DNA from: Porphyromonadaceae bacterium UBA4277
GTDB taxonomy: Bacteria > Bacteroidota > Bacteroidia > Bacteroidales > Muribaculaceae
Direction: 5' to 3'
Length of the DNA: 22,307 nt
Assembly (NCBI GenBank): GCA_002395965.1
Contig: DGVT01000063.1
Span: 47,804 to 70,110 of the forward strand
Part shown: positions 1 through 7,165 of the stretch, in pieces
Layout: every line of letters begins with the position of its first letter
Numbering within the stretch: position 1 is the first letter of the stretch
The notes under the pieces: generated by a model
Databases searched by the model: none
Told to the model about the DNA's origin: nothing
What the model saw: only the letters and a program-made list of their open reading frames with translations
Program-made: the position numbers and the translations under genes

Positions 1-69
1 CACCACATCATGGAAGCCATCGCCTACCGCAACCTCGACCGCCCCACCTACCTCGGCACCAACCTATAG
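1..69 (+). CDS. 3' end of an unidentified gene (partial)
   Basis: An open frame runs from the first base to a TAG at 67-69 and gives 22 residues ending in PTYLGTNL. Codon use is GC-rich (CGC, CTC, GGC, ACC), like the well-kept chromosomal genes further right, so this is probably the true C-terminus of a host gene that begins before the window. The fragment is too short to assign a family. No terminator hairpin follows directly. Confidence 0.5.
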   Translation, partial: HHIMEAIAYRNLDRPTYLGTNL

Positions 70-94
70 GTTCCGATATTCCCTGAATTCTTAT

Positions 95-140
95 AAATTT
101 GGGGATTGTACTCACTAAATTTATATGAAATTTGGGGATT
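95..140. repeat. Short direct repeat AAATTTGGGGATT (two copies)
   Basis: The 13-base string AAATTTGGGGATT occurs at 95-107 and again at 128-140, separated by an AT-rich spacer. It lies just after the partial gene and before a decayed gene. It may be the scar of an insertion or a duplicated binding site; the sequence alone does not decide. Confidence 0.45.
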
Positions 141-189
141 AGGTATAATAACAGTTTAACAAAACACTATCCGAATTCCGATTATATTG

Positions 190-443
190 TGATCAACAAA
201 GATAACTTCTGGCCATTCTTGTCATGATAAGTGCGAACTCATGCGCGATGTGATGGAGCGCATGAACATTATGATGTTGGTTTATCCAAATCAAACGACA
301 ATAGTATGGCTATTCATCAGAATTTCCCTGATGCCCGCTTGATCATTGTGTCGCTTGACAAGTACCGCCGTAAGATGAACGATGTTGACATCATCCCGGC
401 CACCGAGTTCCTGCAAGACCTGTGGCAAAGAGGCATAGTGTAA
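190..443 (+). pseudogene. Decayed gene remnant, possibly the tail of a DUF4143-type AAA ATPase
   Basis: From 231 a 70-codon frame with a GTG start runs to a TAA at 441-443. Its second half (NFPDARLIIVSLDKYRRK, then a stretch ending FLQDLWQRGIV) reads like the end of a real soluble protein, and resembles the last strand and helix of AAA/DUF4143 ATPases. The first third does not. A neighbouring frame over the same bases instead gives a protein-like stretch (DKCELMRDVMERMN at about 226-267), which points to a frameshift near 265-275. No complete N-terminal domain or Walker motif is present. I read it as a degraded C-terminal fragment; the family call is tentative. Confidence 0.4.
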
Positions 444-781
444 AATCGTCAGCAACACATTACCCAATCGCTAAAGACACTAAAAAGCGCACCCTCACGG
501 CATGAGATGCGCTTGATACACTTTCGGAGCTGAGCGATAGCTGCCTAACCTTTTCGAACTCGCGTTATCTCTATCTTCCCAACCGGTGGGAAGATAGAGA
601 TTGATGTTGATGCTGTCTTGTTGCATAAAGTAAGCGGTTATCGCACTCTGTAAAATTTCGGTTTAGCGAGAGCAATGTCAAGCATGCTTGAACATAGCCG
701 AACGCAAGAAATTTATGCAAAAGTACGCCAACCGCTCCTATGCGTAAAAGACAAACTATGCTTTCAATAATGCCGGTGCTA
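444..781. other. Intergenic stretch with two hairpins, no supported gene
   Basis: No convincing gene lies here. Two inverted repeats can be seen. One has arms AAGCGCA (485-491) and TGCGCTT (508-514) and lies about 40 bases after the decayed ORF. The other has perfect 14-bp arms, TCTCTATCTTCCCA at 568-581 and its complement at 587-600, around the loop ACCGG. Neither is followed by a T run on the plus strand, so neither is a textbook intrinsic terminator. Bases 603-645 loosely resemble 2179-2227 (shared GATGTTGATGCTG and TTATCG blocks), suggesting related remnants. Confidence 0.5.
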
Positions 782-990
782 TTAATCAGTAGGATTCCAC
801 TTCTGGAACCAGCGTTTTTGGTCGTCGTAGGGCATATTGAAATATCGTGCCTCTTTGTCAAGTTGATGGATGCGGTACATCTCAAAATTTGACAACGAGA
901 AATCAAACACGTCAATATTCTCTCTGATGTGGGCAGGGTTGGACGAGCCTGGAATGATACGTCGGCTCGACAAAAGACACGATTTACTAC
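782..990 (-). pseudogene. Aldo/keto reductase, C-terminal fragment only
   Basis: The frame reads on the minus strand and ends with a stop at 782-784. It encodes the last 63 or so residues of an aldo/keto reductase: IPGSSNPAHIRENIDVFDF matches the NADP-binding loop and helix (family pattern IPG/K-x-NP-x-x-I-x-EN), followed by LSNFEMYRIHQLD and a tail ending WNPTD. Family members are about 280-320 residues, so roughly four fifths of the barrel, including the catalytic Tyr/Lys/Asp/His, is missing. Upstream the frame reaches a stop at about 990 and then meets the end of the DUF3667 gene at 998. The TTG that could open it is unlikely to make a working protein. It is a 5'-truncated relic. Confidence 0.75.
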
Positions 991-997
991 ATTATTC

Positions 998-2019
998 TCA
1001 CGACTGCTCTGCTTCGTTAGGCTCGTTCGTTTTATTCGCTGTGGCAGTGGCGAGCTTGGCACGGCGATGGTCAATGCGCCATGCAATGGGCAGCCCAATA
1101 CCAACCAGCACAAGGAGGAGCAAGCCGAAGGCAAGCGCGCCAAGCACCTCGTTGCTCATGGTTCTTGTCATCCATAGCGTGTGGCCAACCAACTCGAAAA
1201 TCAAGGCTGAAAGCAGCAATATCACTCCGTTCCACCACACCGCAATTATTCGCCACAAAGTGCCCCACACGCTGTAGCCAAATAGTTGATAATAAGTGCG
1301 GAACCACACCAGCCCCAGCATTATCAGCAAGATTAATGTAATCGTAACCACGTGGTCTGTGGGCAACACATTGGTCAGCAAGCGCCATGCGTTCATCTGC
1401 ACGCCTATAAACACTTGTATAAAAAAGCTTTCGGGCAGCGTGTGACGGTTGCAGCGTGGCGACTCGCTACAGATGAGGTGGGTGGGAATGATGAAAAACG
1501 AGAGCAGTATCAACGATGCCCAAGCGCGGTTCTCATCAAGCCAGTTGATGGTGAGGATGGTGATTTAAAAATACTGATTTCGTCGTCGAGGACGAGCTTG
1601 GTATCTGCTTGCGTGACGCCAAAAATGTTCTCAATCAGCAGGGTGATGACGGTGATGAAAAACAACATCTTGACGGGCGGAAAACTCACCTGACGCTTTC
1701 CGCTGATATAGTCGGCAATGAAGTAGCCCGGTCGCAACATCAGTTGCCAGATGGAGTAGGGCATAGAGCGTGTGCCCAGGCCCCAAAGGTCGAGCGTGCT
1801 CTCGCGCAGGGCGTCCCAGGTGATGCGTCGCTGGCCGGCCTTCTGGGCGCACACGGGGCAGTAGTTGCCCTCGTACTCGTAGCCGCAGCACGCACAGGTG
1901 TGACCGGTCAACTCCTTGACCTTGAACGCAGAGCCATTCTGCTTCCAGGCTTGAAAGCGTGCGTAGCGTTGTTTGATGGTTGGCTGCAAGCGCGCGTAGC
2001 GTTGTTTGATACTTGACAT
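998..2019 (-). pseudogene. DUF3667-family membrane protein, split by a frameshift
   Basis: Two adjoining minus-strand frames make one gene of about 340 codons. The N-terminal part (2019 down to about 1570) has a duplicated KQRYAR stretch, then a zinc ribbon with C42-x2-C45 and C54-x2-C57 (core GNYCPVCAQ), then a helix of about 60 residues and a membrane segment (MLFFITVITLLI). This is the Bacteroidetes DUF3667 layout. The C-terminal part continues in another frame from about 1565 as TINWLDENRAWASLILLSFF, with four more hydrophobic helices and a polar tail ending NEAEQS. The frame changes at the A5 run 1567-1571 (T5 on the coding strand). A one-base change there would restore an unbroken protein, so this is a recent mutation, phase variation or a sequencing error. 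Function unknown; an inner-membrane location is inferred. Confidence 0.75.
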
Positions 2020-2152
2020 AAAAGTATTAATTTCGGGCTACAAAATTAATACTTTTTTCGCGAACTCACGCGAACTCACGCACTATGCCACTGCTGTGTG
2101 GTCGCATACGAGCTACGTAGGCGTGGCTTTAGAAAAACATTGAACACTCACA

Positions 2153-2248
2153 CTAAAGCGGAGGGAAGCCTGAAGCCGATGTTGATGCTGCCTCGGGTTG
2201 CGTCTTGAAATACTCGGCGATTATCGTTTTGATGTCTTCCTTACTCAT
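2153..2248 (-). CDS. Short ORF, possible start of a MntA-like nucleotidyltransferase (truncated)
   Basis: Thirty-one codons begin MSKEDIKTIIAEYFKTQPE and stop at 2153-2155. This opening resembles small MNT-type nucleotidyltransferases, whose N-terminal helix (KEEI..II.EYFK..P) precedes a GSFARGE catalytic loop. Here no GS-x-ARG loop follows, so if the resemblance is real only the first helix survives. The start overlaps the stop of the ORF upstream (ATGA), as in coupled genes. It may be a relic or chance. Confidence 0.25.
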   Translation of the reverse strand: MSKEDIKTIIAEYFKTQPEAASTSASGFPPL

Positions 2249-2535
2249 GATTCAAAAACCTGACATACCACAATGCAATGATAAATACTATTTTCCAAAC
2301 TACAATCGAAATCGCCCAAAAATATTGAGACCATTCCGATTTCTTGCCCGATGAGATAGGTATTCAAACCGCCGAGGTTCTCCACTCTCCATTGCTCATT
2401 ACCCTTTGAAATAAAGGAAATGGCCAGAAGCTTTTTCTTAACCTCAAATATGGGCTGCTCAAAAAGTTTGCAGTTGTGCCCTGCCGTTCTCAATTTGCCG
2501 AGGCTCCGACGATTGAAGCGGATTTTATTTCGCAA
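2245..2535 (-). CDS. Hypothetical 96-residue protein of doubtful status
   Basis: The frame ends at 2245-2247, overlapping the start of the following small ORF by an ATGA junction. The middle (KKLLAISFISKGNEQWRVENLGG) and the hydrophobic stretch after it look protein-like, but the basic N-terminus (RNKIRFNRRSLGKLRTAG) looks less so. No family is recognised. On the opposite strand, 2522-2587 gives another protein-like tail (FYFAKADMEALTEDIIPNIR) in a broken frame. The whole 2150-2600 stretch therefore looks like a patchwork of gene remnants, and this ORF may be one of them. Confidence 0.3.
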   Translation of the reverse strand: MRNKIRFNRRSLGKLRTAGHNCKLFEQPIFEVKKKLLAISFISKGNEQWRVENLGGLNTYLIGQEIGMVSIFLGDFDCSLENSIYHCIVVCQVFES

Positions 2536-2650
2536 AAGCAGATATGGAGGCTCTTACAGAGGACATTATTCCGAACATTAGGTATTAACGACAAAGAATT
2601 AAAAATTCTTAATTCACGAGAAATATTTATCGTAATTCGATAATTTGACT

Positions 2651-2658
2651 TATCTTTG
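2651..2658 (+). promoter_or_regulatory. Bacteroidetes-type -7 box (TATCTTTG) for the DUF2975-XRE pair
   Basis: TATCTTTG fits the Bacteroidetes sigma-ABfr -7 consensus TAnnTTTG and lies 32 bases before the ATG at 2690. Transcription would start at about 2665. No clean -33 TTG is seen at the usual distance. Confidence 0.65.
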
Positions 2659-2689
2659 CGGCGGATTAATTAACTAAACGTGTTTCATT

Positions 2690-3172
2690 ATGGAAAAAAC
2701 ATCTTACAGAACGCTGAAGATTGTGTGCGTGCTCGCACTCATCGGCATTGTGTTGTGGGTGGCATTCTACGCTGTCCAGTCCTATTTCGTGCTGACCACA
2801 GGCAGTGGTCATGGAGTGATCAACTGGGGCTCGCCCCGCATGGGACTTAAGCTGACCATTTTCACCTTAAACCGTGTCTCAATCCTTTTGATAGCGGGTT
2901 TGATGGCGGCATTTGTCGTCAACATTCTCAAATATCTTAGAGGTGGCACTATCTTCAACCGCGCCAATGTGGTGCTGCTTTGGGTCATGACGATCGCGCT
3001 CCCCATTCACTCTTTTATTGGCGACAACATGAGCATCGCCTGTTCGGCATCGGAGCACTTTGACGTCGTCCTCACCGACAGCCCGTTTGTCTATGCCATG
3101 GTTGCATTGATCGTGGCATTGCTTTACAAGTTGGCCTACGACGCAGCCCGGGAACAGGAACTAACCATCTAA
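2690..3172 (+). CDS. DUF2975 domain membrane protein
   Basis: This 160-residue protein has four hydrophobic segments (about residues 9-31, 58-80, 92-110 and 132-150) with short loops, including LRGGTIFNRANVVLLW between the second and third. That length, the topology and the F(N/D)-x-x-N motif before the third helix match DUF2975, a family of small integral membrane proteins of unknown function. DUF2975 genes nearly always sit next to a small XRE regulator of the YozG type, and exactly such a gene starts 12 bases later. The start is set by the ATG at 2690, just downstream of the TATCTTTG promoter. The pair looks intact in an otherwise decayed area. Its role (a membrane sensor or target controlled with its regulator) is inference. 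Confidence 0.8.
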   Translation: MEKTSYRTLKIVCVLALIGIVLWVAFYAVQSYFVLTTGSGHGVINWGSPRMGLKLTIFTLNRVSILLIAGLMAAFVVNILKYLRGGTIFNRANVVLLWVMTIALPIHSFIGDNMSIACSASEHFDVVLTDSPFVYAMVALIVALLYKLAYDAAREQELTI

Positions 3173-3184
3173 CACGCGACGACC

Positions 3185-3391
3185 ATGATAGTAATCAATT
3201 TAGACGTGATGATGGCGAAGCGCAAGATGTCGCTCAACGAGTTGAGCGAGCGCGTGGGTATCACCATAGCCAATCTTTCGATCTTGAAAACCGGCAAGGC
3301 CAAGGCAGTGCGCCTCACCACGCTCGATGCCATCTGCCGAGCGCTTGACTGCCAGCCCGGCGATATTCTCGAATATCGCAACAATGACTGA
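3185..3391 (+). CDS. XRE/Cro-type helix-turn-helix regulator (YozG-like)
   Basis: A 68-residue protein consisting of one HTH_3-type domain: MAKRKMSLNELSERVGI as the first helices, TIANLSILKTGKAKAVRLTTL as the turn and recognition helix, and LDAICRALDCQPGDILEY as the family's standard ending. YozG-like proteins are this short and have no extra domain. It is the second gene of the DUF2975 operon (12-base gap) and is followed directly by a strong terminator, so the two genes form a complete unit. It probably binds DNA as a dimer and regulates its own operon; the operator was not identified. Confidence 0.88.
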   Translation: MIVINLDVMMAKRKMSLNELSERVGITIANLSILKTGKAKAVRLTTLDAICRALDCQPGDILEYRNND

Positions 3392-3413
3392 CAAAACCGG
3401 GAACTTTCCGATT

Positions 3414-3446
3414 AAAAAAAAGGCTGAACCAAGTCAGCCTTTTTTT
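3414..3446 (+). terminator. Intrinsic terminator after the DUF2975-XRE operon
   Basis: The arms AAAAAAAGGCTGA (3415-3427) and TCAGCCTTTTTTT (3434-3446) pair perfectly around the loop ACCAAG, and the right arm ends in a run of seven T. The A run on the left makes it able to work on both strands. It lies 23 bases after the regulator's stop. Confidence 0.92.
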
Positions 3447-3469
3447 AGACACCGGGCAAATGGTCTAAC

Positions 3470-4060
3470 ATGAGAATTAATATCATTCTTTACACATCAT
3501 TGCTTTTCATGTCATTTTGGTCGAAGGCGCAAAACACTTTCGACACATATGGCGGGTGCCTGAACGTTGTCGATTTCACCATTGGCCAGCCTATGGGAAG
3601 TTATGGCGACAGGAGCTATTCCGTGACCTATCAGCATGAGGTGTTTGTCAACGAGAAATTCACCATCGGCGCAGGTATCGGCTACAGCTATCACGACAAG
3701 TTCAAGTACTCAGCCATACCTTTCTTCATCAGCTCGCATTACTTTTTCGTTGACCGACGATTTTCTCCATTTGTAAATCTTAAGATTGGCGCATACGGAA
3801 TGTTTGGGAAGAAGAATGTCGGCACCTTCGAGAAATATTCACTGGCCGACAAGGACCACGACCAGGCGTTTGATTTCTATTTTTCACCGGGTGCAGGCTT
3901 CAAGGTTCATATAACGCCAAACGTTGGTGTAATTGCATCTGTCACCGATGAAGCATATTTGATAAAAGGGTTCGATGCCAATCATAAAGAATATCGCAGC
4001 AAACTGTCGCACAGTCTCGGCTTGAATATTGGCATTTGCTTCCAAATCAATGGTTGGTAG
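3470..4060 (+). CDS. Outer-membrane beta-barrel protein, hypothetical
   Basis: The 196-residue product starts with a signal peptide (RINIILYTSLLFMSFWSKAQ, predicted cut after AQ). The rest alternates polar and hydrophobic residues with many aromatic strand ends, such as FTIGAGIGYSYH, FFISSHYFFV, FVNLKIGAYGMFG and a final LGLNIGICFQI, as in small 8-stranded porin-like barrels (OMP_b-brl superfamily). It therefore most likely sits in the outer membrane. The gene begins 24 bases after the terminator, so it has little room for a promoter of its own; read-through or a start inside the terminator region is possible. No partner gene suggests a substrate. Confidence 0.72.
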   Translation: MRINIILYTSLLFMSFWSKAQNTFDTYGGCLNVVDFTIGQPMGSYGDRSYSVTYQHEVFVNEKFTIGAGIGYSYHDKFKYSAIPFFISSHYFFVDRRFSPFVNLKIGAYGMFGKKNVGTFEKYSLADKDHDQAFDFYFSPGAGFKVHITPNVGVIASVTDEAYLIKGFDANHKEYRSKLSHSLGLNIGICFQINGW

Positions 4061-4095
4061 CTACAAACGCCTTTCTTTTATGGTAATGTATAACG

Positions 4096-4300
4096 GGGTG
4101 TGTCATAATTCAAAAAAGCGTTGAAAACGCAGACGCATCGAAGATGCGACCATTTCTTTAACACCATGCAAGCAACATCGAAGATGTGCGCAGCTTGGTG
4201 AAAGACAGCGAATTAAAAGGGTGCTTCGAAGATGCACAACATGTGTCGGGTTATACTTCGATCACCTCTGATTTTCTATAATTTGAATTATGACACACCC
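4096..4300. mobile_element. MITE-like element with 19-bp perfect terminal inverted repeats
   Basis: The left end GGGTGTGTCATAATTCAAA (4096-4114) is the exact reverse complement of the right end at 4282-4300. The 205-bp unit has no credible ORF. Inside are three small hairpins built on TCGAAGATG: CGCATC-GAA-GATGCG (4134-4148), ACATC-GAA-GATGT (4175-4187) and GTGCTTC-GAA-GATGCAC (4221-4237, one mismatch). Non-coding content, matched ends and small size fit a miniature inverted-repeat transposable element or a large REP-type unit. No clear target duplication is seen at the edges, so mobility is inferred. Confidence 0.65.
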
Positions 4301-4370
4301 TCCGAATGCGATAGGCATTTGGGGCACCGAGGTTTCCAAACGTCAACAATGCTGATTATATCATGTTTAG

Positions 4371-4649
4371 TCACTTGTCGCCGTAATGGCCTTTTAACGA
4401 GATTACAAAAACGGTGATAATTTCTTCCTCGATTTTATAAATCAACCTTGAATCCTTGTTGATTCTTCGACTCCAGAAACCTGCAAGATTACCCCTTAAC
4501 TGTTCTACCATGCCGGTTCCTGTAGTAGGGTGTTCACATAGTTCTTCAAACAGGGCAGCAATCTTAAGCAGCGTTTTCTTTTGACCCGATTTACGCCATT
4601 CATTAATGTGACGCTCGGCCTCTGGCGTGAGAACAAGTTTGTAACTCAT
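4371..4649 (-). CDS. yoeB: YoeB/Txe-family mRNA interferase toxin
   Basis: A 92-residue RelE-superfamily toxin. The segment HPTTGTGMVEQLRGNLAG, then FWSRRINKDSRLIY, then the end GHY aligns well with E. coli YoeB (LKHNLSGFWSRRITEEHRLVY, ending RYHY). The residues expected for catalysis are present: Glu in MVEQL, Arg in SRLIY and the terminal His-Tyr. YoeB toxins bind the ribosome A site and cut mRNA during translation when not held by antitoxin. The gene overlaps the antitoxin upstream by four bases (4646-4649), so the two are translationally coupled. It looks intact. Confidence 0.92.
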   Translation of the reverse strand: MSYKLVLTPEAERHINEWRKSGQKKTLLKIAALFEELCEHPTTGTGMVEQLRGNLAGFWSRRINKDSRLIYKIEEEIITVFVISLKGHYGDK

Positions 4650-4939
4650 ACGCCTAAACTTTTTCTAATCTCGTCCATTGTATATGCTCTGCCCTGCCCA
4701 TCGTTCATTTCCTTAATGCCACGTTCCACCGATTCGATGTTGGCGGAGTTTTCAAACCATTCATCTCCCGAAGGCGATGGATTCTCGCGCACTTCGACCA
4801 ATATGCTATTGGCTTTATTTATCAAAATTTGCTCAATATAGGCTTTCAGGCTGCGACCTTGAGCAACAGCCATTAACGAAAGTTTCTGAAGCACTTCAAC
4901 GGGTAAATCAATGTTTTTTCTTTTAATTATCGTTTCCAT
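4646..4939 (-). CDS. Antitoxin of the YoeB pair, RHH-like rather than YefM-like
   Basis: The 97-residue protein lies directly upstream of the toxin gene and shares its ATGA junction. Its N-terminus (IIKRKNIDLPVEVLQKLSLMA, then GRSLKAYIEQIL) has the beta strand and two helices of a ribbon-helix-helix DNA-binding fold. The C-terminal half (NIESVERGIKEMNDGQGRAYTMDEIRKSLGV) resembles the acidic toxin-binding tail of Bacteroidetes antitoxins. Classical YoeB partners are YefM/Phd-type, so this is a mixed pairing. It should repress its own promoter and neutralise the toxin. Antitoxin status rests on position, size and fold pattern. Confidence 0.8.
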   Translation of the reverse strand: METIIKRKNIDLPVEVLQKLSLMAVAQGRSLKAYIEQILINKANSILVEVRENPSPSGDEWFENSANIESVERGIKEMNDGQGRAYTMDEIRKSLGV

Positions 4940-4961
4940 ATCATGATTGTTTTTTGCGATG

Positions 4962-5010
4962 CAAAGGTATCAGATATATTTTATACATACAATATACATT
5001 ATATATTTTA
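4962..5010 (-). promoter_or_regulatory. Promoter and possible operator of the toxin-antitoxin operon
   Basis: On the minus strand TACCTTTG (4969-4962) is a good TAnnTTTG -7 box, 23 bases before the antitoxin ATG. Just upstream the plus strand carries ATATATTTTA twice (4974-4983 and 5001-5010) with ATACATACAATATAC between. Such AT-rich repeats beside a toxin-antitoxin promoter often bind the antitoxin, but this is inference. Confidence 0.6.
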
Positions 5011-5172
5011 ACGCAAAAATTGACACATCCCCGATCTCTTCGAGGCCATTCCCGATTATTTTGATGCACTCTCAGGACGTGGAGCCCGAAGGTTAAGCGC
5101 AACGCAGCAATCTCGGCGGCTTAACAGTGGTTTTGCAATCTGCCGGAGCGCCCGGATGAAGCGCGAGGGGAA

Positions 5173-6792
5173 TTAGTGATACAGGAAACGCTTGATGCTC
5201 ATCTTGGGTGTTTTCTCAAACGGGGTGTCGAGCATCTCCACTTTGGCAATCTTGCTATAGTTGGGCAGTGACTTATTCGCCTCGTCGCGTATTGCGCCCG
5301 GAATTGCGGCCTTGGCCTCGGGGTCGAGGTTTTTGGGCAGGTCGGTATAGACAAGCGCCACGATCTTGCCGCCGCGATCCACCACGATGCACTCGTCAAC
5401 GTTCCGGCAGTTGGCTAAAACTGCCTCAACCTCCTCGGGATAGATGTTTTGCCCCGACGAGCTGAGGAACATCGACTTGATGCGTCCGCGAATGAAGATG
5501 TTGCCTTTCTTGTCGATAATGCCTAAGTCGCCGGTGCGGAACCATCCGTCGTCGGTAAACGCTGCCGCCGTGGCTTCTTCGTTCTTGTAATAGCCTATGG
5601 TGAGGTTTGCGCCGCGCGCCTGTATCTCGCCGGGGATGCGCTGAGGATCGTCGGAGTCGATTCTGAGCTCGTGCACCGGTTTGCCGCAAGAGCCGGGGGC
5701 AAAGTCGGTCCACCATTCATAGCCCAGCAGCGGGCATGCTTCGGTCATTCCATAGCCCACGGTGAAGGGCAGGTGCATCTTTTTGAAGCAACGCTCAGCC
5801 TCGGGATTTAGTGCAGCACCGCCCATGATGAAGCAGCGCACATGTCCTCCGAACACCTTCAATATCGTCCTGCATGCAGCACGATAGACGAGTGTCTTCA
5901 ACAGCGGGATGATGAACAGCTTTTTCCGCTTTTCGAGTGCCGGCTTAATGGAGTTGGCATAGATTTTCTCCATCACTAATGGCACAGTGACCACCATGTA
6001 GGGCTTCACCTCGCTCATGGCTTTGAGCAGGGTGGTGGGCGACGGCGTCTTGCCTAAGAAATAGACCGTTACGCCATCTACATTGGGATGAATAAACTCG
6101 ATTGCCAAGCCATACATGTGCGCCATGGGCAGCATCGAGACCACAGTCTCGCCGGGATGGTTGGGGAAATGCGTGTTGGCAAAGTTGTCGGTGTCGGTCA
6201 TGGCGCCATAGGTGAGCATCACACCCTTGGGGTTGCCGGTGGTGCCCGAGGTGTAGTTGATGATTGCCAAGTCATCAAGATTGTCGTCGGGATATTCCAC
6301 CTGCCCCGGCATCATTCCGCTTGGATAAAGAGCGTCGAAAGCCGCCTTGCGACCCTGCCAGGCCTGCGCCACCACATCGTCGCGATGCCATAGCATGCTG
6401 CCGTCCTTCACGTTGATGGCTGCCCGGATTGTGGTGGTGTCATCGGGCGTCAACTTAGCCCAAATGTCGTCATCCACAAATAGCAGCACGCTGTCGGAAT
6501 GATTAGTGAGTGTGGTCACATTGTCGGGGTGGAAGTCGGCAAGCAGCGGCACCGCCACGCGTTCATTCACATTGATGCCCCAGAATGCCATGCCCCAGCG
6601 GGCCGAGTTGCGAGCGCAGATAGCAATCTTTTCGCCCTTACCTATGCCGGCTGCCTCGAGAAACAGCCTGAATTGCTCAACATGGGCTGCCAGTTCGCTA
6701 TAGGTAAACGAATCACCGTTATAATCGCACAATGCCTTTTGATTCCAGCACTTGCGCACAGTCTCTTCCAGATTTTTAAGATAATGTTTCAT
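5173..6792 (-). CDS. Long-chain fatty acid--CoA ligase (AMP-forming)
   Basis: A 539-residue member of the ANL adenylating superfamily that activates fatty acids to acyl-CoA through an acyl-AMP intermediate. Motifs appear in order: P-loop-like TSGTTGNPKG at 181-190, FIMGGAALNP near 321-330, YGMTE at 347-351, TGD at 420-422 with the hinge IIDKKGNIFIRGR after it, and FEKTPKMSIKRFLYH at the C-terminus, where K534 takes the place of the catalytic lysine. The length and the ending KRFLY are typical of Bacteroidetes FadD-like ligases. There is no signal peptide; it is cytosolic or membrane-associated. It is divergent from pssA and appears to be transcribed alone. The natural substrate cannot be told from sequence. 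Confidence 0.9.
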   Translation of the reverse strand: MKHYLKNLEETVRKCWNQKALCDYNGDSFTYSELAAHVEQFRLFLEAAGIGKGEKIAICARNSARWGMAFWGINVNERVAVPLLADFHPDNVTTLTNHSDSVLLFVDDDIWAKLTPDDTTTIRAAINVKDGSMLWHRDDVVAQAWQGRKAAFDALYPSGMMPGQVEYPDDNLDDLAIINYTSGTTGNPKGVMLTYGAMTDTDNFANTHFPNHPGETVVSMLPMAHMYGLAIEFIHPNVDGVTVYFLGKTPSPTTLLKAMSEVKPYMVVTVPLVMEKIYANSIKPALEKRKKLFIIPLLKTLVYRAACRTILKVFGGHVRCFIMGGAALNPEAERCFKKMHLPFTVGYGMTEACPLLGYEWWTDFAPGSCGKPVHELRIDSDDPQRIPGEIQARGANLTIGYYKNEEATAAAFTDDGWFRTGDLGIIDKKGNIFIRGRIKSMFLSSSGQNIYPEEVEAVLANCRNVDECIVVDRGGKIVALVYTDLPKNLDPEAKAAIPGAIRDEANKSLPNYSKIAKVEMLDTPFEKTPKMSIKRFLYH

Positions 6793-6853
6793 TAGTCATG
6801 TGTTTTTATACATCCGCCTCCCTATATGGCGAATGTGGCATATACAATTTTCG

Positions 6854-6861
6854 CAAATTTA
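6854..6861 (-). promoter_or_regulatory. -7 box (TAAATTTG) for the acyl-CoA ligase gene
   Basis: Read on the minus strand, TAAATTTG fits the TAnnTTTG consensus and lies 61 bases before the ligase start codon. A -33 element is not obvious. Confidence 0.5.
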
Positions 6862-6965
6862 GTCAAAATTCTCAATCAACCGGTCTATTAAGACAAAAAA
6901 ATTATTTTTCTTAATTCAAAACCACATCCTTACACCCACTTTTACGACCACGACAAGCTGCACAA

Positions 6966-7119
6966 GTCAAATAATTCATAATTGGACAGCGAAGCGCTGA
7001 AGCGGCAGCGAAGCTCCAGGTCAAATAATTCATAATTCTTAATTCATAATTCACAATTAAACTGTGATTACCGCGCCACGTCAAATAATTCTTAATTCAT
7101 AATTCATAATTCATAATTA
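6966..7119. repeat. Intergenic GTCAAATAATTC / AATTCATAATTC array
   Basis: The gap 6793-7165 between the divergent ligase and pssA genes contains no gene. GTCAAATAATTC occurs at 6966, 7020 and 7080, each followed by runs of AATTCATAATTC or AATTCTTAATTC that grow longer from left to right. The sequence between the first two copies is GC-rich with repeated GCGAAGC. The last run ends a few bases before the pssA promoter. Arrays of this sort are common between genes in Bacteroidetes; their function is unknown and copy number may vary. Confidence 0.75.
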
Positions 7120-7124
7120 TTTTA

Positions 7125-7132
7125 TACCTTTG
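7125..7132 (+). promoter_or_regulatory. -7 box (TACCTTTG) for the pssA operon
   Basis: TACCTTTG matches TAnnTTTG and lies 33 bases before the pssA ATG. The expected -33 position falls within the AATTCATAATTC array, so the array forms the upstream part of this promoter. Confidence 0.7.
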
Positions 7133-7165
7133 CTTTTTGATAGAAAGATTAAACACTAAAGAATC

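Noticed and set aside
571..1143. 190-codon minus-strand frame
   Set aside because: It runs across the aldo/keto reductase relic and the DUF3667 end in a different frame, and its translation shows no domain; the other frames give recognisable protein.
2245..2600. Protein-like pieces on both strands
   Set aside because: No single frame is supported over the whole stretch; recorded only as doubtful small ORFs and probable remnants.
4232..4417. 61-codon ORF across the right end of the MITE-like element
   Set aside because: It straddles the terminal inverted repeat and the toxin gene end; no protein signal was seen.
5020..5170. Plus-strand stretch reading DLFEAIPDYFDALSGRGA
   Set aside because: It resembles a gene end but has no start, no upstream partner and only about 45 codons, so it was not listed as a gene. 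A degenerate TTTTGCAATCTGCC near 5132 recalls the REP core but does not form a good hairpin.
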